NCBI GenBank assembly: GCA_900465915.1
Contig: UBKJ01000017.1
Span: forward strand, 124,001-188,000
Length of the DNA stretch: 64,000 nt
Direction: 5' to 3'
Origin: Hyphomicrobiales bacterium
GTDB lineage: Bacteria > Pseudomonadota > Alphaproteobacteria > Rhizobiales > Rhizobiaceae
Positions 48,637 through 58,412 of the stretch are shown here, in pieces (position 1 is the stretch's first letter; every line of letters starts with the position of its first letter). The notes under the pieces are model-generated. The model searched no databases, was not told the DNA's origin, and saw only the letters and a program-made list of their open reading frames with translations. The position numbers and the translations under genes are program-made.

Positions 48637-51105
48637 TCAGTAAAGCCCGCCGCCGCCGGAATTGATGGCGCGGGTCGCCTGCGGCGATTGCGGGGTCACC
48701 GGCGCGCCCTCGCGGAACGTGTCCATGCCGATGACCGAATAGCTGTCGGACGGGCCGGTGCCGGGCTTGAAGGCCTCCATGAAGGCGTTGGGATCGCCCG
48801 GATTGGCGCGCATGCCGGTCTTGCGGTCGATGGCGACCAGCGTCATGCCTTCCGGCATGTGGAAATCGGCCTTGGGAACGTCCTTGAGCGCGTCCTCGAA
48901 GAAGGCGCGCGCCACCGGCGCGGCCAGGCCGCCGCCCGTGCCGCCATGGCCGAGCGGCGTCGGCGTGTCGTAGCCCATGAACACGCCCACCACCAGGTTG
49001 GGCGTGAAGCCGACGAACCAGGCGTCCTTCTCGTCGTTGGTGGTGCCGGTCTTGCCGGCGATGGGGCGGTCGAGGCTCTTCAGGATCTGCGCCGTGCCGC
49101 GCTGGATCACGCCCTCCATCATCGAGGTGATCTGGTAGGCGGTCATCGGGTCGAGCACCTGGTCGCGGTTGTCGATCAGCTTCGGCTCGTCCTGGTTGGC
49201 CCAGTCGGCGGCGTTGCAGCCCTCGCACTGGCGCTGGTCGTGCTTGAAGATGGTCTTGCCGTAGCGGTCCTGCACGCGGTCGATCATCGAGGGCGTGATG
49301 CTCTGGCCGCCATTGGCGATGATCGAATAGCCGGTCACCATGCGCAGCACGGTGGTCTCGCCGGCGCCGAGCGCCATCGACAGCACCGGCATCATCTTGT
49401 CGTAGATGCCGAAGCGCTCGCCATATTCGGTCACGAGCTTCATGCCCATGTCCTGCGCCAGGCGCACGGTCATGACGTTGCGCGACTGCTCGATGCCGTA
49501 GCGCAGCGTCGAGGGGCCGGCGAACTTGCCGGAATAGTTCTTCGGCGTCCAAACGCCGAGCGAGCCGCCCTGGTTGACCTCGATCGGCCCGTCCAGCACC
49601 ACCGAGGCGGGCGTGTAGCCGTTGTCGAGCGCCGCCGAATAGACGAAGGGCTTGAAGGAGGAGCCGGGCTGGCGATAGGCCTGCGTGGCGCGGTTGAACT
49701 CGGATTCCGAATAGGAAAAGCCGCCGACCATGGCCAGCACGCGGCCGGTATGCGGGTCCATCGCCACCATGGCGCCTTCGAGCTTGGGCGGCTGCTGCAG
49801 GCGGAAGCGGGAATCGCCCTCGCCCTCGGCCTTGGAGACATAGACGATGTCGCCCGGCTTGAGCACGCCTTCCGGCGACTTGGCGCTGCCGCGGCGGCCG
49901 CCGACATTGGTGACGCGCATGGCCCATTTCATGTCGTCGGCGGTGATGAAGGCGCGCTTGCGCTCCTTGCCGCGCGCGCCCGAGGCGTCGATGGGCGGCT
50001 GCATGCCGATATCGGCGCCGGCGGCGGAGACGTTGAGCACCACGGCGAGCCGCCATTCCGGCACGTCGGCGAAGGAATCCATGTCGCCGAAGGCGGCGCC
50101 CCAGTCGGCGCCCAGCTCGACATGCTTCATCGGCCCGCGCCAGCCGCGCGCCTCGTCATAGCGCAAGAGCGCCGCCTGCAGCGACTTGCGCGCCTCGACC
50201 TGCAAGGTCGGGTTGAGCGTGGTGCGCACCGACAGGCCGCCCTCGTAGAGCGCGTCGACGCCGTATTTCTGGATGATCTGGCGGCGCACTTCCTCGGTGA
50301 AATATTCCGAGGCGAACAGATAGTGGGTGGCGCTGCGCGGCGTCACGCCGAGCGGCTGCTTCTTGGCCTCCTCGGCCTCGGCGCCGGTGATGTAGCCGTT
50401 CTCGGCCATGCGGTCGATGACCCAGTTGCGGCGCTCGATGGCGCGCTCGGGCTGGCGGAACGGATGGTAGTTGTTGGGGCCCTTGGGCAGCGCGGCCAGA
50501 TAGGCGCTCTCGGCGATGGTCAGCTCGCCCACCGACTTGTCGAAATAGGTCAGCGCGGCGCTGGCGATGCCGTAGGAGCCGAGGCCGAAGAATATCTCGT
50601 TGAGATAGAGCTCCAGGATGCGATCCTTGGAATAGGCCTGCTCGATGCGCATGGCCAGAATCGCTTCCTTGATCTTGCGGTCATAGGTCTGCTTGGAGGA
50701 GAGCAGGAAATTCTTCGCCACCTGCTGGGTGATGGTCGAGGCGCCCATCGGGCGGCGGCCGGTGCCGATGTTCTTCAAATTGTTGAGCGAGGCGCGGGCG
50801 AGGCCGCCGAAATCGAGGCCGTGATGCTCGTAGAAGGTCTTGTCCTCGGCCGAGATGAAGGCGGCCTTGACGCGGTTCGGCACGGCCTGGATCGGGATAT
50901 AGAGGCGGCGCTCGCGCGCGAATTCGGCCATCAGGCTGCCGTCGGCGGCGTGGAAACGGGTCATGACCGGCGGCTCGTATTTCGCGAGCACTTCGTAATC
51001 CGGCAGATCCTTCATCATGCTTCCGACATAGAGCGCGGCGCCGCCGGCCACCAGAAGCAGCAGCACCGTCCCGATCCCGAAGAAATATCCGATCAGCCTT
51101 ACCAT
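48637..51105 (-). CDS. mrcA: Penicillin-binding protein 1A
   Basis: Bifunctional peptidoglycan synthase. About 822 residues from the ATG at 51105 (MVRLIGYFFGIGT), where family similarity begins and AGGA is nearby; an ATG six codons earlier (51123) is the alternative. N-terminal transmembrane helix (GTVLLLLVAGGAALYVG); glycosyltransferase domain with catalytic Glu in SAEDKTFYEHHGLDF and GRRPMGASTITQQVAKNFLL; OB-type linker; transpeptidase with SxxK as PGSSFKPFVYSAA, SxN as EQSRNVMTV and KTG as AGKTGTTNDEKDAWF. Followed upstream in transcription by the secreted amidase gene on the same strand. Confidence 0.95.
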   Translation of the reverse strand: MVRLIGYFFGIGTVLLLLVAGGAALYVGSMMKDLPDYEVLAKYEPPVMTRFHAADGSLMAEFARERRLYIPIQAVPNRVKAAFISAEDKTFYEHHGLDFGGLARASLNNLKNIGTGRRPMGASTITQQVAKNFLLSSKQTYDRKIKEAILAMRIEQAYSKDRILELYLNEIFFGLGSYGIASAALTYFDKSVGELTIAESAYLAALPKGPNNYHPFRQPERAIERRNWVIDRMAENGYITGAEAEEAKKQPLGVTPRSATHYLFASEYFTEEVRRQIIQKYGVDALYEGGLSVRTTLNPTLQVEARKSLQAALLRYDEARGWRGPMKHVELGADWGAAFGDMDSFADVPEWRLAVVLNVSAAGADIGMQPPIDASGARGKERKRAFITADDMKWAMRVTNVGGRRGSAKSPEGVLKPGDIVYVSKAEGEGDSRFRLQQPPKLEGAMVAMDPHTGRVLAMVGGFSYSESEFNRATQAYRQPGSSFKPFVYSAALDNGYTPASVVLDGPIEVNQGGSLGVWTPKNYSGKFAGPSTLRYGIEQSRNVMTVRLAQDMGMKLVTEYGERFGIYDKMMPVLSMALGAGETTVLRMVTGYSIIANGGQSITPSMIDRVQDRYGKTIFKHDQRQCEGCNAADWANQDEPKLIDNRDQVLDPMTAYQITSMMEGVIQRGTAQILKSLDRPIAGKTGTTNDEKDAWFVGFTPNLVVGVFMGYDTPTPLGHGGTGGGLAAPVARAFFEDALKDVPKADFHMPEGMTLVAIDRKTGMRANPGDPNAFMEAFKPGTGPSDSYSVIGMDTFREGAPVTPQSPQATRAINSGGGGLY

Positions 51106-51349
51106 AAACCCGGAATCCTGCATTCAGATTATGCGCATGGCCGGAGGCGAACATAGCGGCCATGATCGCAAAACCACCGCCAAAGCCCTCGACCCGGCGC
51201 CCGTCCGGCGCCTGCTGGCTTAGTGACCACCAAATGAGTCAAAGGCAAGATGCTTTACGTATTTTTAGCAATTTAACCCGTGAACCGGCTCATAGGCCAC
51301 AAAAATGTGCCCGCCGGTGTTGCAGGGCTGCATCTTATGCGCGAATCCT

Positions 51350-52633
51350 TCAGCCCTTGCTCATGCTCTGCGGCCGCTTCATCGCCTCGAAGGTCTCGAC
51401 GGCCTGGGTGATGCGGTCGACGAACTTGGCGCGCCAGACCGGGTCGCTGATCAGCTTCTCGTCCTCCGGATTGGAGAGATAGCCGATCTCGATCAGCACC
51501 GAGGGCACGTCGGGGGCCTTGAGCACCTGGAAGCCGGCGGCGCGGTGCGGATTGTTGATGAGATTGACCTCGCCCTCCAGGTGGTTGACCACCTTTTCGG
51601 CGAAGCTGAGCGAAAAGCTGTGCGTCTCGCGCCGCGTCAGGTCCTGCAAAATGTCGGTGACCTCGGGCGGCTCCTCGGCGACGGCGCCGCCGGCGGCGTC
51701 CGCCTTGTTCTCGCGCTCGGCCATGGCGCGGGCGACCGCGTCCGAGGCCTTGTCGGAAATGGTGTAGACGGTCGCGCCGCGTATGTCGTGCTGGTTGACC
51801 GTGTCGGCGTGTATTGAGATGAAGAGGTCGGCCTCGTTCTGGCGCGCGATGCGCACCCGCTCCGACAGGCGCAGGAAGGTGTCGTCGTCGCGCGTCATCA
51901 CCACTTTGAGGTTCGGCTCCTGCGCCAGCCGGTCGCGCAACTGCTTGCCGAAGGCGAGCGTCAGGTCCTTCTCCTTGGCGCCGGTGACGCTTTCCGCGCC
52001 GCTGTCGACGCCGCCATGGCCGGGATCGACCACCACCACGAAGGGGCGCGGCCCGGCGGGCTCGGCCGCCGGCGACGGCGTGGTCGAGCCGGTGACGTCG
52101 GAGCCGCCTTTCAGCGCCTCGGCGAATTCGCGGTCGGAGGTGGCGACGATGTCGGCCATCAGCCGGTAGCCGGGCGCGCTTTCGTTTTTGGCTATGTGCA
52201 GGTTTTCGACCCGGAACGGGCCGCGCAAGGTGAGGATGAGGCGCGAGCGCCCCTTGCCCACCAGCCCGTAGCGCACCGCCGACACCAGGCCGCGCGGCGC
52301 GAGGCTGGCGCGGTCGAAGCCGAAGCGCGTCTCGGGCAGGTCGATGGCGAGGCGATGCGGATTGCCCAGAAGCAGGGTGGAGATTTTGGGCTCGCCGTCG
52401 AACATGACGACGATGCGCGTGCGCAGGTCGTCGCCTGCCATGCGGAAGGTCAGCGCGGAAAGCGGCGTCTGGGCGGCCGATGGCGTCGCTACCGGCGGCG
52501 TCGGCGCGGCCATGGCGCTCTGGTCCGGTCCCCCGGCCATGGCCGAGACCGCGAAGGCGAAAACCGCCGCCAGCGCGGCGAACAGCGCGCGCCGGGTTCG
52601 TTTGGCGGTTGTCTTGGCTTGGTCGAGACGCAT
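51350..52633 (-). CDS. amiC: N-acetylmuramoyl-L-alanine amidase (AMIN + Amidase_3)
   Basis: Zinc amidase that cuts septal peptidoglycan. About 427 residues from the ATG at 52633 (MRLDQAKTTAKRT); an ATG at 52657 is possible. Signal sequence (ALFAALAAVFAFAVSAMAGG), N-terminal AMIN domain (RTRIVVMFDGEPKISTLLLG, LILTLRGPFRVENLHI), and a C-terminal amidase domain with first zinc region VVVVDPGHGGVDSGAES, LFISIHADTVNQHDI and the catalytic Glu in VLIEIGYLSNPEDEKL. A long insert (about 310-350) is usual in AmiC-type enzymes. Sits 245 bp upstream of mrcA. Confidence 0.93.
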   Translation of the reverse strand: MRLDQAKTTAKRTRRALFAALAAVFAFAVSAMAGGPDQSAMAAPTPPVATPSAAQTPLSALTFRMAGDDLRTRIVVMFDGEPKISTLLLGNPHRLAIDLPETRFGFDRASLAPRGLVSAVRYGLVGKGRSRLILTLRGPFRVENLHIAKNESAPGYRLMADIVATSDREFAEALKGGSDVTGSTTPSPAAEPAGPRPFVVVVDPGHGGVDSGAESVTGAKEKDLTLAFGKQLRDRLAQEPNLKVVMTRDDDTFLRLSERVRIARQNEADLFISIHADTVNQHDIRGATVYTISDKASDAVARAMAERENKADAAGGAVAEEPPEVTDILQDLTRRETHSFSLSFAEKVVNHLEGEVNLINNPHRAAGFQVLKAPDVPSVLIEIGYLSNPEDEKLISDPVWRAKFVDRITQAVETFEAMKRPQSMSKG

Positions 52634-53434
52634 CGGCGGACAGGATCCATTCAGCATGGTTGAGGCGATGTCGCACGGACCCGCGCCGGCCGCAAGCCGG
52701 TTCGGGCCTGCCCCCACGGACCGCCCCACAGAACCGCCCCACAAAACCGCGTTGAAAACGCGCGGCCCGCTCCCTACATCGAGAGGTACAGAACACCAGT
52801 TAACGAAAGATTGCCAGAGGCCATTTTCCCCTCCCCGGCTTTCGCGCCGGACGGGCGCGAAATCGCGACGCGACAGGAGGGTCGGCGACAGGGTGCGATA
52901 TTCTGACTTGTCATAGCCCGATCAAGGTCATAAAAGCATAAAATGGTTACGGAGCCGCTGTCAGAATCGTTTGCCGCCTTAAGGGCGCGCCGGACGAAAG
53001 GACAGCGAAAACAGCGGCCGATCTGATCGCCGCCCCATAGCCGGTACAGAATTCAGCGAAACGCGGCCATCCCGCCGTTTCGTTATCAATCGGCCGACGG
53101 CGCAACGTTACGCGCTGTCGCCACGCCTCGGGGCAGGTCCGGCATGATGCGCGAGCGTCGTGGCGCTGCGCTGAAATCGAGGCGAACAGGTCGGCCCGGC
53201 GTTTCCGGGCCATATATGAGGTCGTTTCGTTCGGAACAACAATGGGTCAAGCAAGACTGACCATGTCCAGCCTGAAAACCGCGATCGCCGCAAGGCCGTC
53301 GTGCGTCGCATCAGCGCTTTTCGTTCCGACGAACCCAATATCATCCGGCAAGCGCATCGCGGCGCGGAGGACGGCTTTATCCGCCGTCTCCGGCGCGCGC
53401 GGTTTGCGACTTCGCGCCGGCAGGAAAGACAAGT
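52634..53434. other. amiC-rne divergent spacer and rne leader, 801 bp
   Basis: No convincing gene: the short frames here lack ribosome sites and family sequence. The part next to rne (about 53200-53434) has several GC hairpins, for example GACGGC-TTTATCC-GCCGTC (53371-53389), and ends in GGCAGGAAAGACAAGT just before the rne ATG. Long structured leaders are known to mediate RNase E autoregulation in other bacteria, so this may be the same; that is inference. Confidence 0.5.
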
Positions 53435-56239
53435 ATGTCCAACAAAATGCTTATCGACGCCTCCCACCCGGAGGAAACGCGCGTGATCGTCACGCGCGGC
53501 GCCAAGATTGAAGAATTCGACTTCGAGTCGGAACATAAGAAGCAGCTCAAAGGCAATATCTACCTTGCCCGCGTCACCCGGGTGGAGCCGTCGCTCCAGG
53601 CCGCGTTCGTCGAATATGGCGGCAACCGCCACGGCTTCCTCGCCTTCTCCGAAATCCATCCCGACTATTACCAGATCCCCGTCGCCGACCGCCTGGCGCT
53701 GCTCGAGGCCGAGGCCAAGGCCGCCCGCGCCGAGGACGACGAGGACGAGCCGCGCCCCCGCAGCGAGCGCCCCGACCGGAACGAGCGCGGCGACCGCCGC
53801 GGCCGCAACCGCCGGCGCGGACGCCGCGACAACGGCGAGGCGCGCGCGCAGGGCGCCGCCGACGACGGCCTGCCCACCGCCGAGCCGGTCGGCCCGGCCT
53901 TCGAGAACTACGTCGCCGGCACGCCGGCCACCGCGATCTATGGCGGCGACGTGATCTCCGAGCCGATCGAGAACGGTTATGGGGACAACGGACGGGGCGA
54001 AAACGGCCACGCCGAGGACGACGAGCCGGAGAACGAGGAAGACATCGTCGAATCCGTCGGCTCGGAAGACGCGCTGGAGGAATTGCCGTCGCATACGCGC
54101 ACGCATCGCCGCCAGTACAACATCCAGGAAGTCATCAAGCGCCGGCAGATCCTGCTGGTGCAGGTGGTCAAGGAAGAGCGCGGCAACAAGGGCGCGGCGC
54201 TGACGACCTATCTGTCGCTGGCCGGCCGCTATTCGGTGCTGATGCCCAATACGGCGCGCGGAGGCGGCATTTCGCGCAAGATCGTCAGCCCGCAGGACCG
54301 CAAGCGGCTGAAGGAGATCGTCAAGGAGCTCGAAGTGCCGCAGGGCATGGGCGTGATCCTGCGCACCGCCGGCGCCAACCGCACCAAGGCCGAGGTCAAG
54401 CGCGACTACGAATACCTGATGCGCCTGTGGGAGAACGTGCGCTCGCTGACGCTGCAATCGACGGCGCCCGCCCTCGTCTACGAGGAAGGCAGCCTGATCA
54501 AGCGCTCGATCCGCGACCTCTATAATAAAGACATCACCGAAATCCTCGTCGCGGGCGAGAACGGCTATCGCGAGGCCAAGGATTTCATGCGCATGCTCAT
54601 GCCGAGCCACGCCAAGGTGGTGCAGCCCTATCGCGAGCAGACGCCGATCTTCACCCGCTACAGCGTCGAATCCCAGCTCGACCGCATGCTGCTGCCGCAG
54701 GTGACGCTGAAATCGGGCGGCTACCTGATCATCAACCAGACCGAAGCGCTGGTGGCGATCGACGTCAATTCGGGGCGTTCGACGCGCGAGCACTCCATCG
54801 AGGACACGGCGCTGCAGACCAATCTGGAGGCGGCGGAGGAAGTGGCGCGGCAATTGCGCCTGCGCGACCTCGCCGGCCTGATCGTGGTCGACTTCATCGA
54901 CATGGAGGAGAAGCGCAACAACCGCGCCGTCGAAAAGCGGCTCAAGGATTGCCTCAAGGACGACCGCGCCCGCATCCAGGTCGGCCGCATCTCGCATTTC
55001 GGCCTTCTGGAGATGTCGCGCCAGCGCATCCGCGCCTCGGTGCTGGAAAGCACCATGCAGACCTGCCCGCATTGCGGCGGCACCGGCCATATCCGCTCGG
55101 ATTCGTCCATGTCGCTGCATATCATCCGCGGCGTCGAGGACTATCTGCTGCGCCATTCGGGCTATGACATCGCCGTGCGCACGCCGGCGGCGACGGCGCT
55201 CTACGTGCTCAACCACAAGCGGCAGGTGCTGGCCGATCTCGAAGCCCGCTTCGGCGTCGCCATCAGCATCGACGCCGACGAAAGCGTCGGCCAGCAGCAT
55301 TACGTCATCGACAAGGGCGCGCCGTCGACCCGTCCGGTGACGCAGCCGCCGGTGCAGCCGATGGCCTTCATCGACGACGACGTCGAGGATCCCGAAATCC
55401 CGGTCGAGGAGGACGAGGTCGAGGAAGAAACCGCGGCCGAGGCCCGCGAGGATCGCGGCGAGGACAGCGACGGCAAGCGTCGCCGCCGTCGCCGCCGTCG
55501 CGGCGGACGCGACCGCGACGACAATGGACGCGATGAAAACGGCGGACGCGACGAGAACGGCCGCGAGCAGAGCGCGCAGGCCGGCGACGAGGCGGACGAA
55601 GACGGCGAGGACGAGGATTCGCGCGGCGACGCCGCAAGCGAGGAAGACCGCCGCAACAAGAAGCGCCGGCGCGGCCGCCGCGGCGGACGCAAGAACCGCC
55701 GCGAGGACGAAATCCGCGCGCCGAAGGTGCCCGATCCCGAATTCGTCGGCTATACGCCCGTCCTGCCGGTGAAGGCGGAAGAGGAAGCGGCGGACGAGAT
55801 CGAAGAGATCGCCCCGCAGGAAGACGCGGCGGCGGTCGAGGCGGTCGAAGTCGAGGCGGCGGAAGAAGAACAGCCCGCCAAGCCGGCCCGCAAGCCGCGC
55901 GCGCGCAAATCGGTCAAGGCCGAGGAGATGTCCGACGAAGTGGCGGTCGAAAAGCCCGCCAGGAAGACGCGCAGCCGCAAGAAGGCCGCCGCCGAACCCG
56001 TCGAGGCTGTGGAAACCGTCGCGGAGGAGCTGGTCGGAGAGGACGTCACCCCCGTCGAGGCGGAGGAAGAAGACGCCAAGCCGAAGCGCCGCACCCGCCG
56101 CGTCGCCGCCGAGCCTGTCGCGGAGACGGAAGAGGAAGACGCCAAGCCGGCGGCCGAGCCGGTCGTCACCTCCAACGCCGAAGCCGAAGACGAAAAGCCC
56201 AAGCGTTCTGGCTGGTGGCAGAAGAAGAGCTTCTTCTAA
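53435..56239 (+). CDS. rne: Ribonuclease E
   Basis: Main endonuclease of RNA decay and core of the degradosome. 934 residues. S1 domain at 37-260 interrupted by a charged insert (about 95-220; Asp/Glu and Arg/Gly-rich), as is usual for alphaproteobacteria. DNase I-like catalytic part with Asp443 (ALVAIDVNSGRST) and Asp486 (GLIVVDFIDME), the same 43-residue spacing as E. coli 303/346. Zinc-link CPHCGGTGH (C544, C547). The C-terminal half is disordered: Arg clusters (RRRRRRRGGRDRDD, KKRRRGRRGGRKNRR), acidic Ala/Glu repeats, and the end peptide KRSGWWQKKSFF, which resembles the GWW peptide that binds PNPase in Caulobacter. Confidence 0.96.
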   Translation: MSNKMLIDASHPEETRVIVTRGAKIEEFDFESEHKKQLKGNIYLARVTRVEPSLQAAFVEYGGNRHGFLAFSEIHPDYYQIPVADRLALLEAEAKAARAEDDEDEPRPRSERPDRNERGDRRGRNRRRGRRDNGEARAQGAADDGLPTAEPVGPAFENYVAGTPATAIYGGDVISEPIENGYGDNGRGENGHAEDDEPENEEDIVESVGSEDALEELPSHTRTHRRQYNIQEVIKRRQILLVQVVKEERGNKGAALTTYLSLAGRYSVLMPNTARGGGISRKIVSPQDRKRLKEIVKELEVPQGMGVILRTAGANRTKAEVKRDYEYLMRLWENVRSLTLQSTAPALVYEEGSLIKRSIRDLYNKDITEILVAGENGYREAKDFMRMLMPSHAKVVQPYREQTPIFTRYSVESQLDRMLLPQVTLKSGGYLIINQTEALVAIDVNSGRSTREHSIEDTALQTNLEAAEEVARQLRLRDLAGLIVVDFIDMEEKRNNRAVEKRLKDCLKDDRARIQVGRISHFGLLEMSRQRIRASVLESTMQTCPHCGGTGHIRSDSSMSLHIIRGVEDYLLRHSGYDIAVRTPAATALYVLNHKRQVLADLEARFGVAISIDADESVGQQHYVIDKGAPSTRPVTQPPVQPMAFIDDDVEDPEIPVEEDEVEEETAAEAREDRGEDSDGKRRRRRRRRGGRDRDDNGRDENGGRDENGREQSAQAGDEADEDGEDEDSRGDAASEEDRRNKKRRRGRRGGRKNRREDEIRAPKVPDPEFVGYTPVLPVKAEEEAADEIEEIAPQEDAAAVEAVEVEAAEEEQPAKPARKPRARKSVKAEEMSDEVAVEKPARKTRSRKKAAAEPVEAVETVAEELVGEDVTPVEAEEEDAKPKRRTRRVAAEPVAETEEEDAKPAAEPVVTSNAEAEDEKPKRSGWWQKKSFF

Positions 56240-56257
56240 GCCTTGATGCAGAAAATG

Positions 56258-56287
56258 AAAAAACCGGCGGAAACGCCGGTTTTTTTA
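56258..56287. terminator. Terminator of rne
   Basis: Stem AAAACCGGCG-GAAA-CGCCGGTTTT (56260-56283) followed by a T-run. Confidence 0.9.
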
Positions 56288-56377
56288 TTGCTTTGGCGTT
56301 TTATCAAGCGGCGCAATTTGCGGTCGAACGCGCCGCCGGCTACGCAGGAGGCCGCCGCTGCGGGCAGAGCAAAAATT

Positions 56378-57010
56378 GTGACAAGCAAGCCAGCGCCCAA
56401 AATGCCAATGACGGAGGTCGTCAGCCCTCTGGCCGCAATCGAATAAGAACGCCTCGCTTCCTCTGAAATCTGGAACGCGGCATGAATCCCAGCGTTTTTT
56501 CGCGCCAGATTTATCCACAGTCTGAGCGATTTTCACCGAACCGCTCACCGTGCGGGTGATGCGCGCCGCCGCTATGAACACAATGGAAATTGCGGCGAGA
56601 AAGCCCATATGGCGCGGCCAGCCTTATCGGGCAACGCGCCCCTCTCGTTGATTATAGGCGAGAGCCAAATGGCAGGCTCCGGTTCCTGTTTTTAACCCCG
56701 GAACGCTGCATGAAATCCGCAGGCGTTTCAGCGCCCTTGGGCGGTGCAAGCGATTGCACCCGTGCACGGATCGGCTTGCCAATCAGATTGTCGTAGTAGC
56801 GCAGATCGTGACAAGCAAGCCGATGGCGCTCACAATGCTGGTGACGGAAGTCGTCAGCCCTTCGGCCGCAATCGAATAAGAGCACAGTGTAAGCTCCCGT
56901 TGATAATAGGCGGGAGCCGAAATGAGAGGCTTTGATTACTGTTTCAGCACCCTCGGGGCGAAGCAAGCGGTTATTCCCGTGTGCGATCAGCTTGCCGATT
57001 ACAATAGCCT
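56378..57010. repeat. Degenerate duplicated intergenic sequence
   Basis: The 800-bp spacer between rne and the convergent aminotransferase has no good gene but holds two diverged copies of a 73-76 bp sequence (56378-56450 and 56808-56883; both begin GTGACAAGCAAGCC and end CGCAATCGAATAAGA), and two copies of a further segment (from about 56644 and 56893) that starts with a hairpin, CTCTCG/CGAGAG in one copy and CTCCCG/CGGGAG in the other, followed by GGTGC or GAAGC, AAGCG and CTTGCC blocks. The minus strand of both short copies can be read as SIAAxGLTTSV...GLLVTI, which may be a remnant of a membrane protein. Confidence 0.6.
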
Positions 57011-57089
57011 GAATAGACGCGGACGCCGAGCAGGAAGGGGCGACCACACCCGGCGATGGGGTGAAGCCGCCTCTCCTTCCGGCGCTGGC

Positions 57090-58250
57090 CTACCCCTGCT
57101 GGCCGGGCAGCCAGGCTTCCAGCCGCTTCATGGCCTCCTCCATGTCCTCGACGCGGCCGGCGTAGGAGAAGCGCATGGTGCGGTTTCCTTCCAGTGGGTC
57201 GAAATCGCGGCCCGGCGTGGCGGCGACGTCGATCTCGGCGATCATACGCCGCGCGAAGTCCATGCTGTCATTGGTGAAGCGCGACACGTCGCAATAGGCG
57301 TAGAAGGCCCCGTCCATCGGCGCGGCGAGCTCCAGCCCCATGCGCGGCAGGCGCTCCATCAGGATGGCGCGGCTTTGGCGGTAGCGGTCCTTGACGCGCT
57401 CCAGCTCGACCGTGGCGTGAAAAGCCTCGACGGCGGCGCGCTGCGACAATTCCGGCGCGGAGATGTAGAGGCTTTGCGTGACGCGCTCGATGGCGCGCAC
57501 GTCGTCCTGCGGCAGCACCATCCAGCCGATGCGCCAGCCGGTCATGCAGTAATATTTGGAGAAGGAGTTGATCACCGTCACGTCGTCGGCGACCTGCAAG
57601 GCGGTCACGTCGTCCGTCTCGTAGGACAGGCGGTGATAGATCTCGTCGGAGATGACGCGGATGCCGCGCTCGCGCGCCGTCTCCACGATGGCCGCCAGCT
57701 CCGCCTTGTCGATCACCGCGCCGGTGGGGTTGGCGGGGCTCGCGAAGAGCACGCCCTTGAGCGGCTTTTCCGCATGCGCCGCGGCGAGCGCTGCGGCGGT
57801 CAGCGACGCCGAGCCCTCGCCGCCGGTCGGAATCTCCACCACCTCCAGCCCGAGCGCCGCGAGAATGTTGCGATAGGCCGGATAGCCTGGCCGCGTGATC
57901 GCCACCCGGTCGCCGGGATCGAAATAGACCAGGAAGGCCAGGTTGAACGCCGCCGAGGAGCCGGTGGTCACCGCGATGCGGTCGGGCGTCAGCGTTACAC
58001 CGTAATGATCGGCGTAATGGGCGGCGATCGCCTCGCGCAACTCGACCAGGCCGAGCGCGTCGGTGTAGCCGATGCGTCCGTCCTTCAGGGCGCGCTCGGC
58101 GGCCGCGAGCACGGCCTTCGGCGCGGGATCGGCGGGCTGGCCGACGGCCATGGAAATGACCGGATGGCCCATGGCGCGGCGGCGGTTGGCCTCGGCGAGC
58201 ACGTCCATGGCATGAAAGGGCTCGACCGCGCTGCGGCTGGAAAGACTCAT
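57090..58250 (-). CDS. PLP-dependent class I/II aminotransferase
   Basis: 386 residues from the ATG at 58250 (MSLSSRSAVEPFHAMDVLAE). Fold-type I aminotransferase: VISMAVGQPADPAPKAVLAA, GYTDALGLVELREAIAAHY, TTGSSAAFNLAFLV, FASPANPTGAVID, SDEIYHRLSY, PLP lysine K232 in INSFSKYYCMTGWRIGWM, and the C-terminal substrate arginine in MRFSYAG. Probably acts on aromatic or branched amino acids, but the substrate cannot be fixed from sequence. Divergent from the M48 gene. Confidence 0.92.
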   Translation of the reverse strand: MSLSSRSAVEPFHAMDVLAEANRRRAMGHPVISMAVGQPADPAPKAVLAAAERALKDGRIGYTDALGLVELREAIAAHYADHYGVTLTPDRIAVTTGSSAAFNLAFLVYFDPGDRVAITRPGYPAYRNILAALGLEVVEIPTGGEGSASLTAAALAAAHAEKPLKGVLFASPANPTGAVIDKAELAAIVETARERGIRVISDEIYHRLSYETDDVTALQVADDVTVINSFSKYYCMTGWRIGWMVLPQDDVRAIERVTQSLYISAPELSQRAAVEAFHATVELERVKDRYRQSRAILMERLPRMGLELAAPMDGAFYAYCDVSRFTNDSMDFARRMIAEIDVAATPGRDFDPLEGNRTMRFSYAGRVEDMEEAMKRLEAWLPGQQG

Positions 58251-58412
58251 CGAAATTCTCCAAAGACTTGCGCTCCGGCGGCTTCGGGGCCGCCGTATAA
58301 TCGCCGGATTGGTAAAGCAACAGCACACGGGGATCAATGCGCCGCGGCCCTATCGACGATCGGGCATGCGAGTTATAAGGGAGCGAACAGGCCGGACAGG
58401 ATGGAGGGTTGC

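Noticed and set aside
52947..53213. Minus-strand 88-residue frame in the rne leader
   Set aside because: No ribosome site, no domain, Arg/Ala-rich shadow composition, and it overlaps the probable rne leader.
56511..56519. Perfect DnaA box TTATCCACA downstream of rne
   Set aside because: A single box with no cluster, no AT-rich unwinding region and no origin-linked genes nearby; expected by chance in a genome of this size.
56652..57047. Minus-strand 131-residue frame with the motif YYDNLIGKPI, similar to biotin carboxylase [10 protein letters not shown]
   Set aside because: The likeness covers only about ten residues; the rest is duplicated degenerate sequence, so a gene fragment of accC is not supported.
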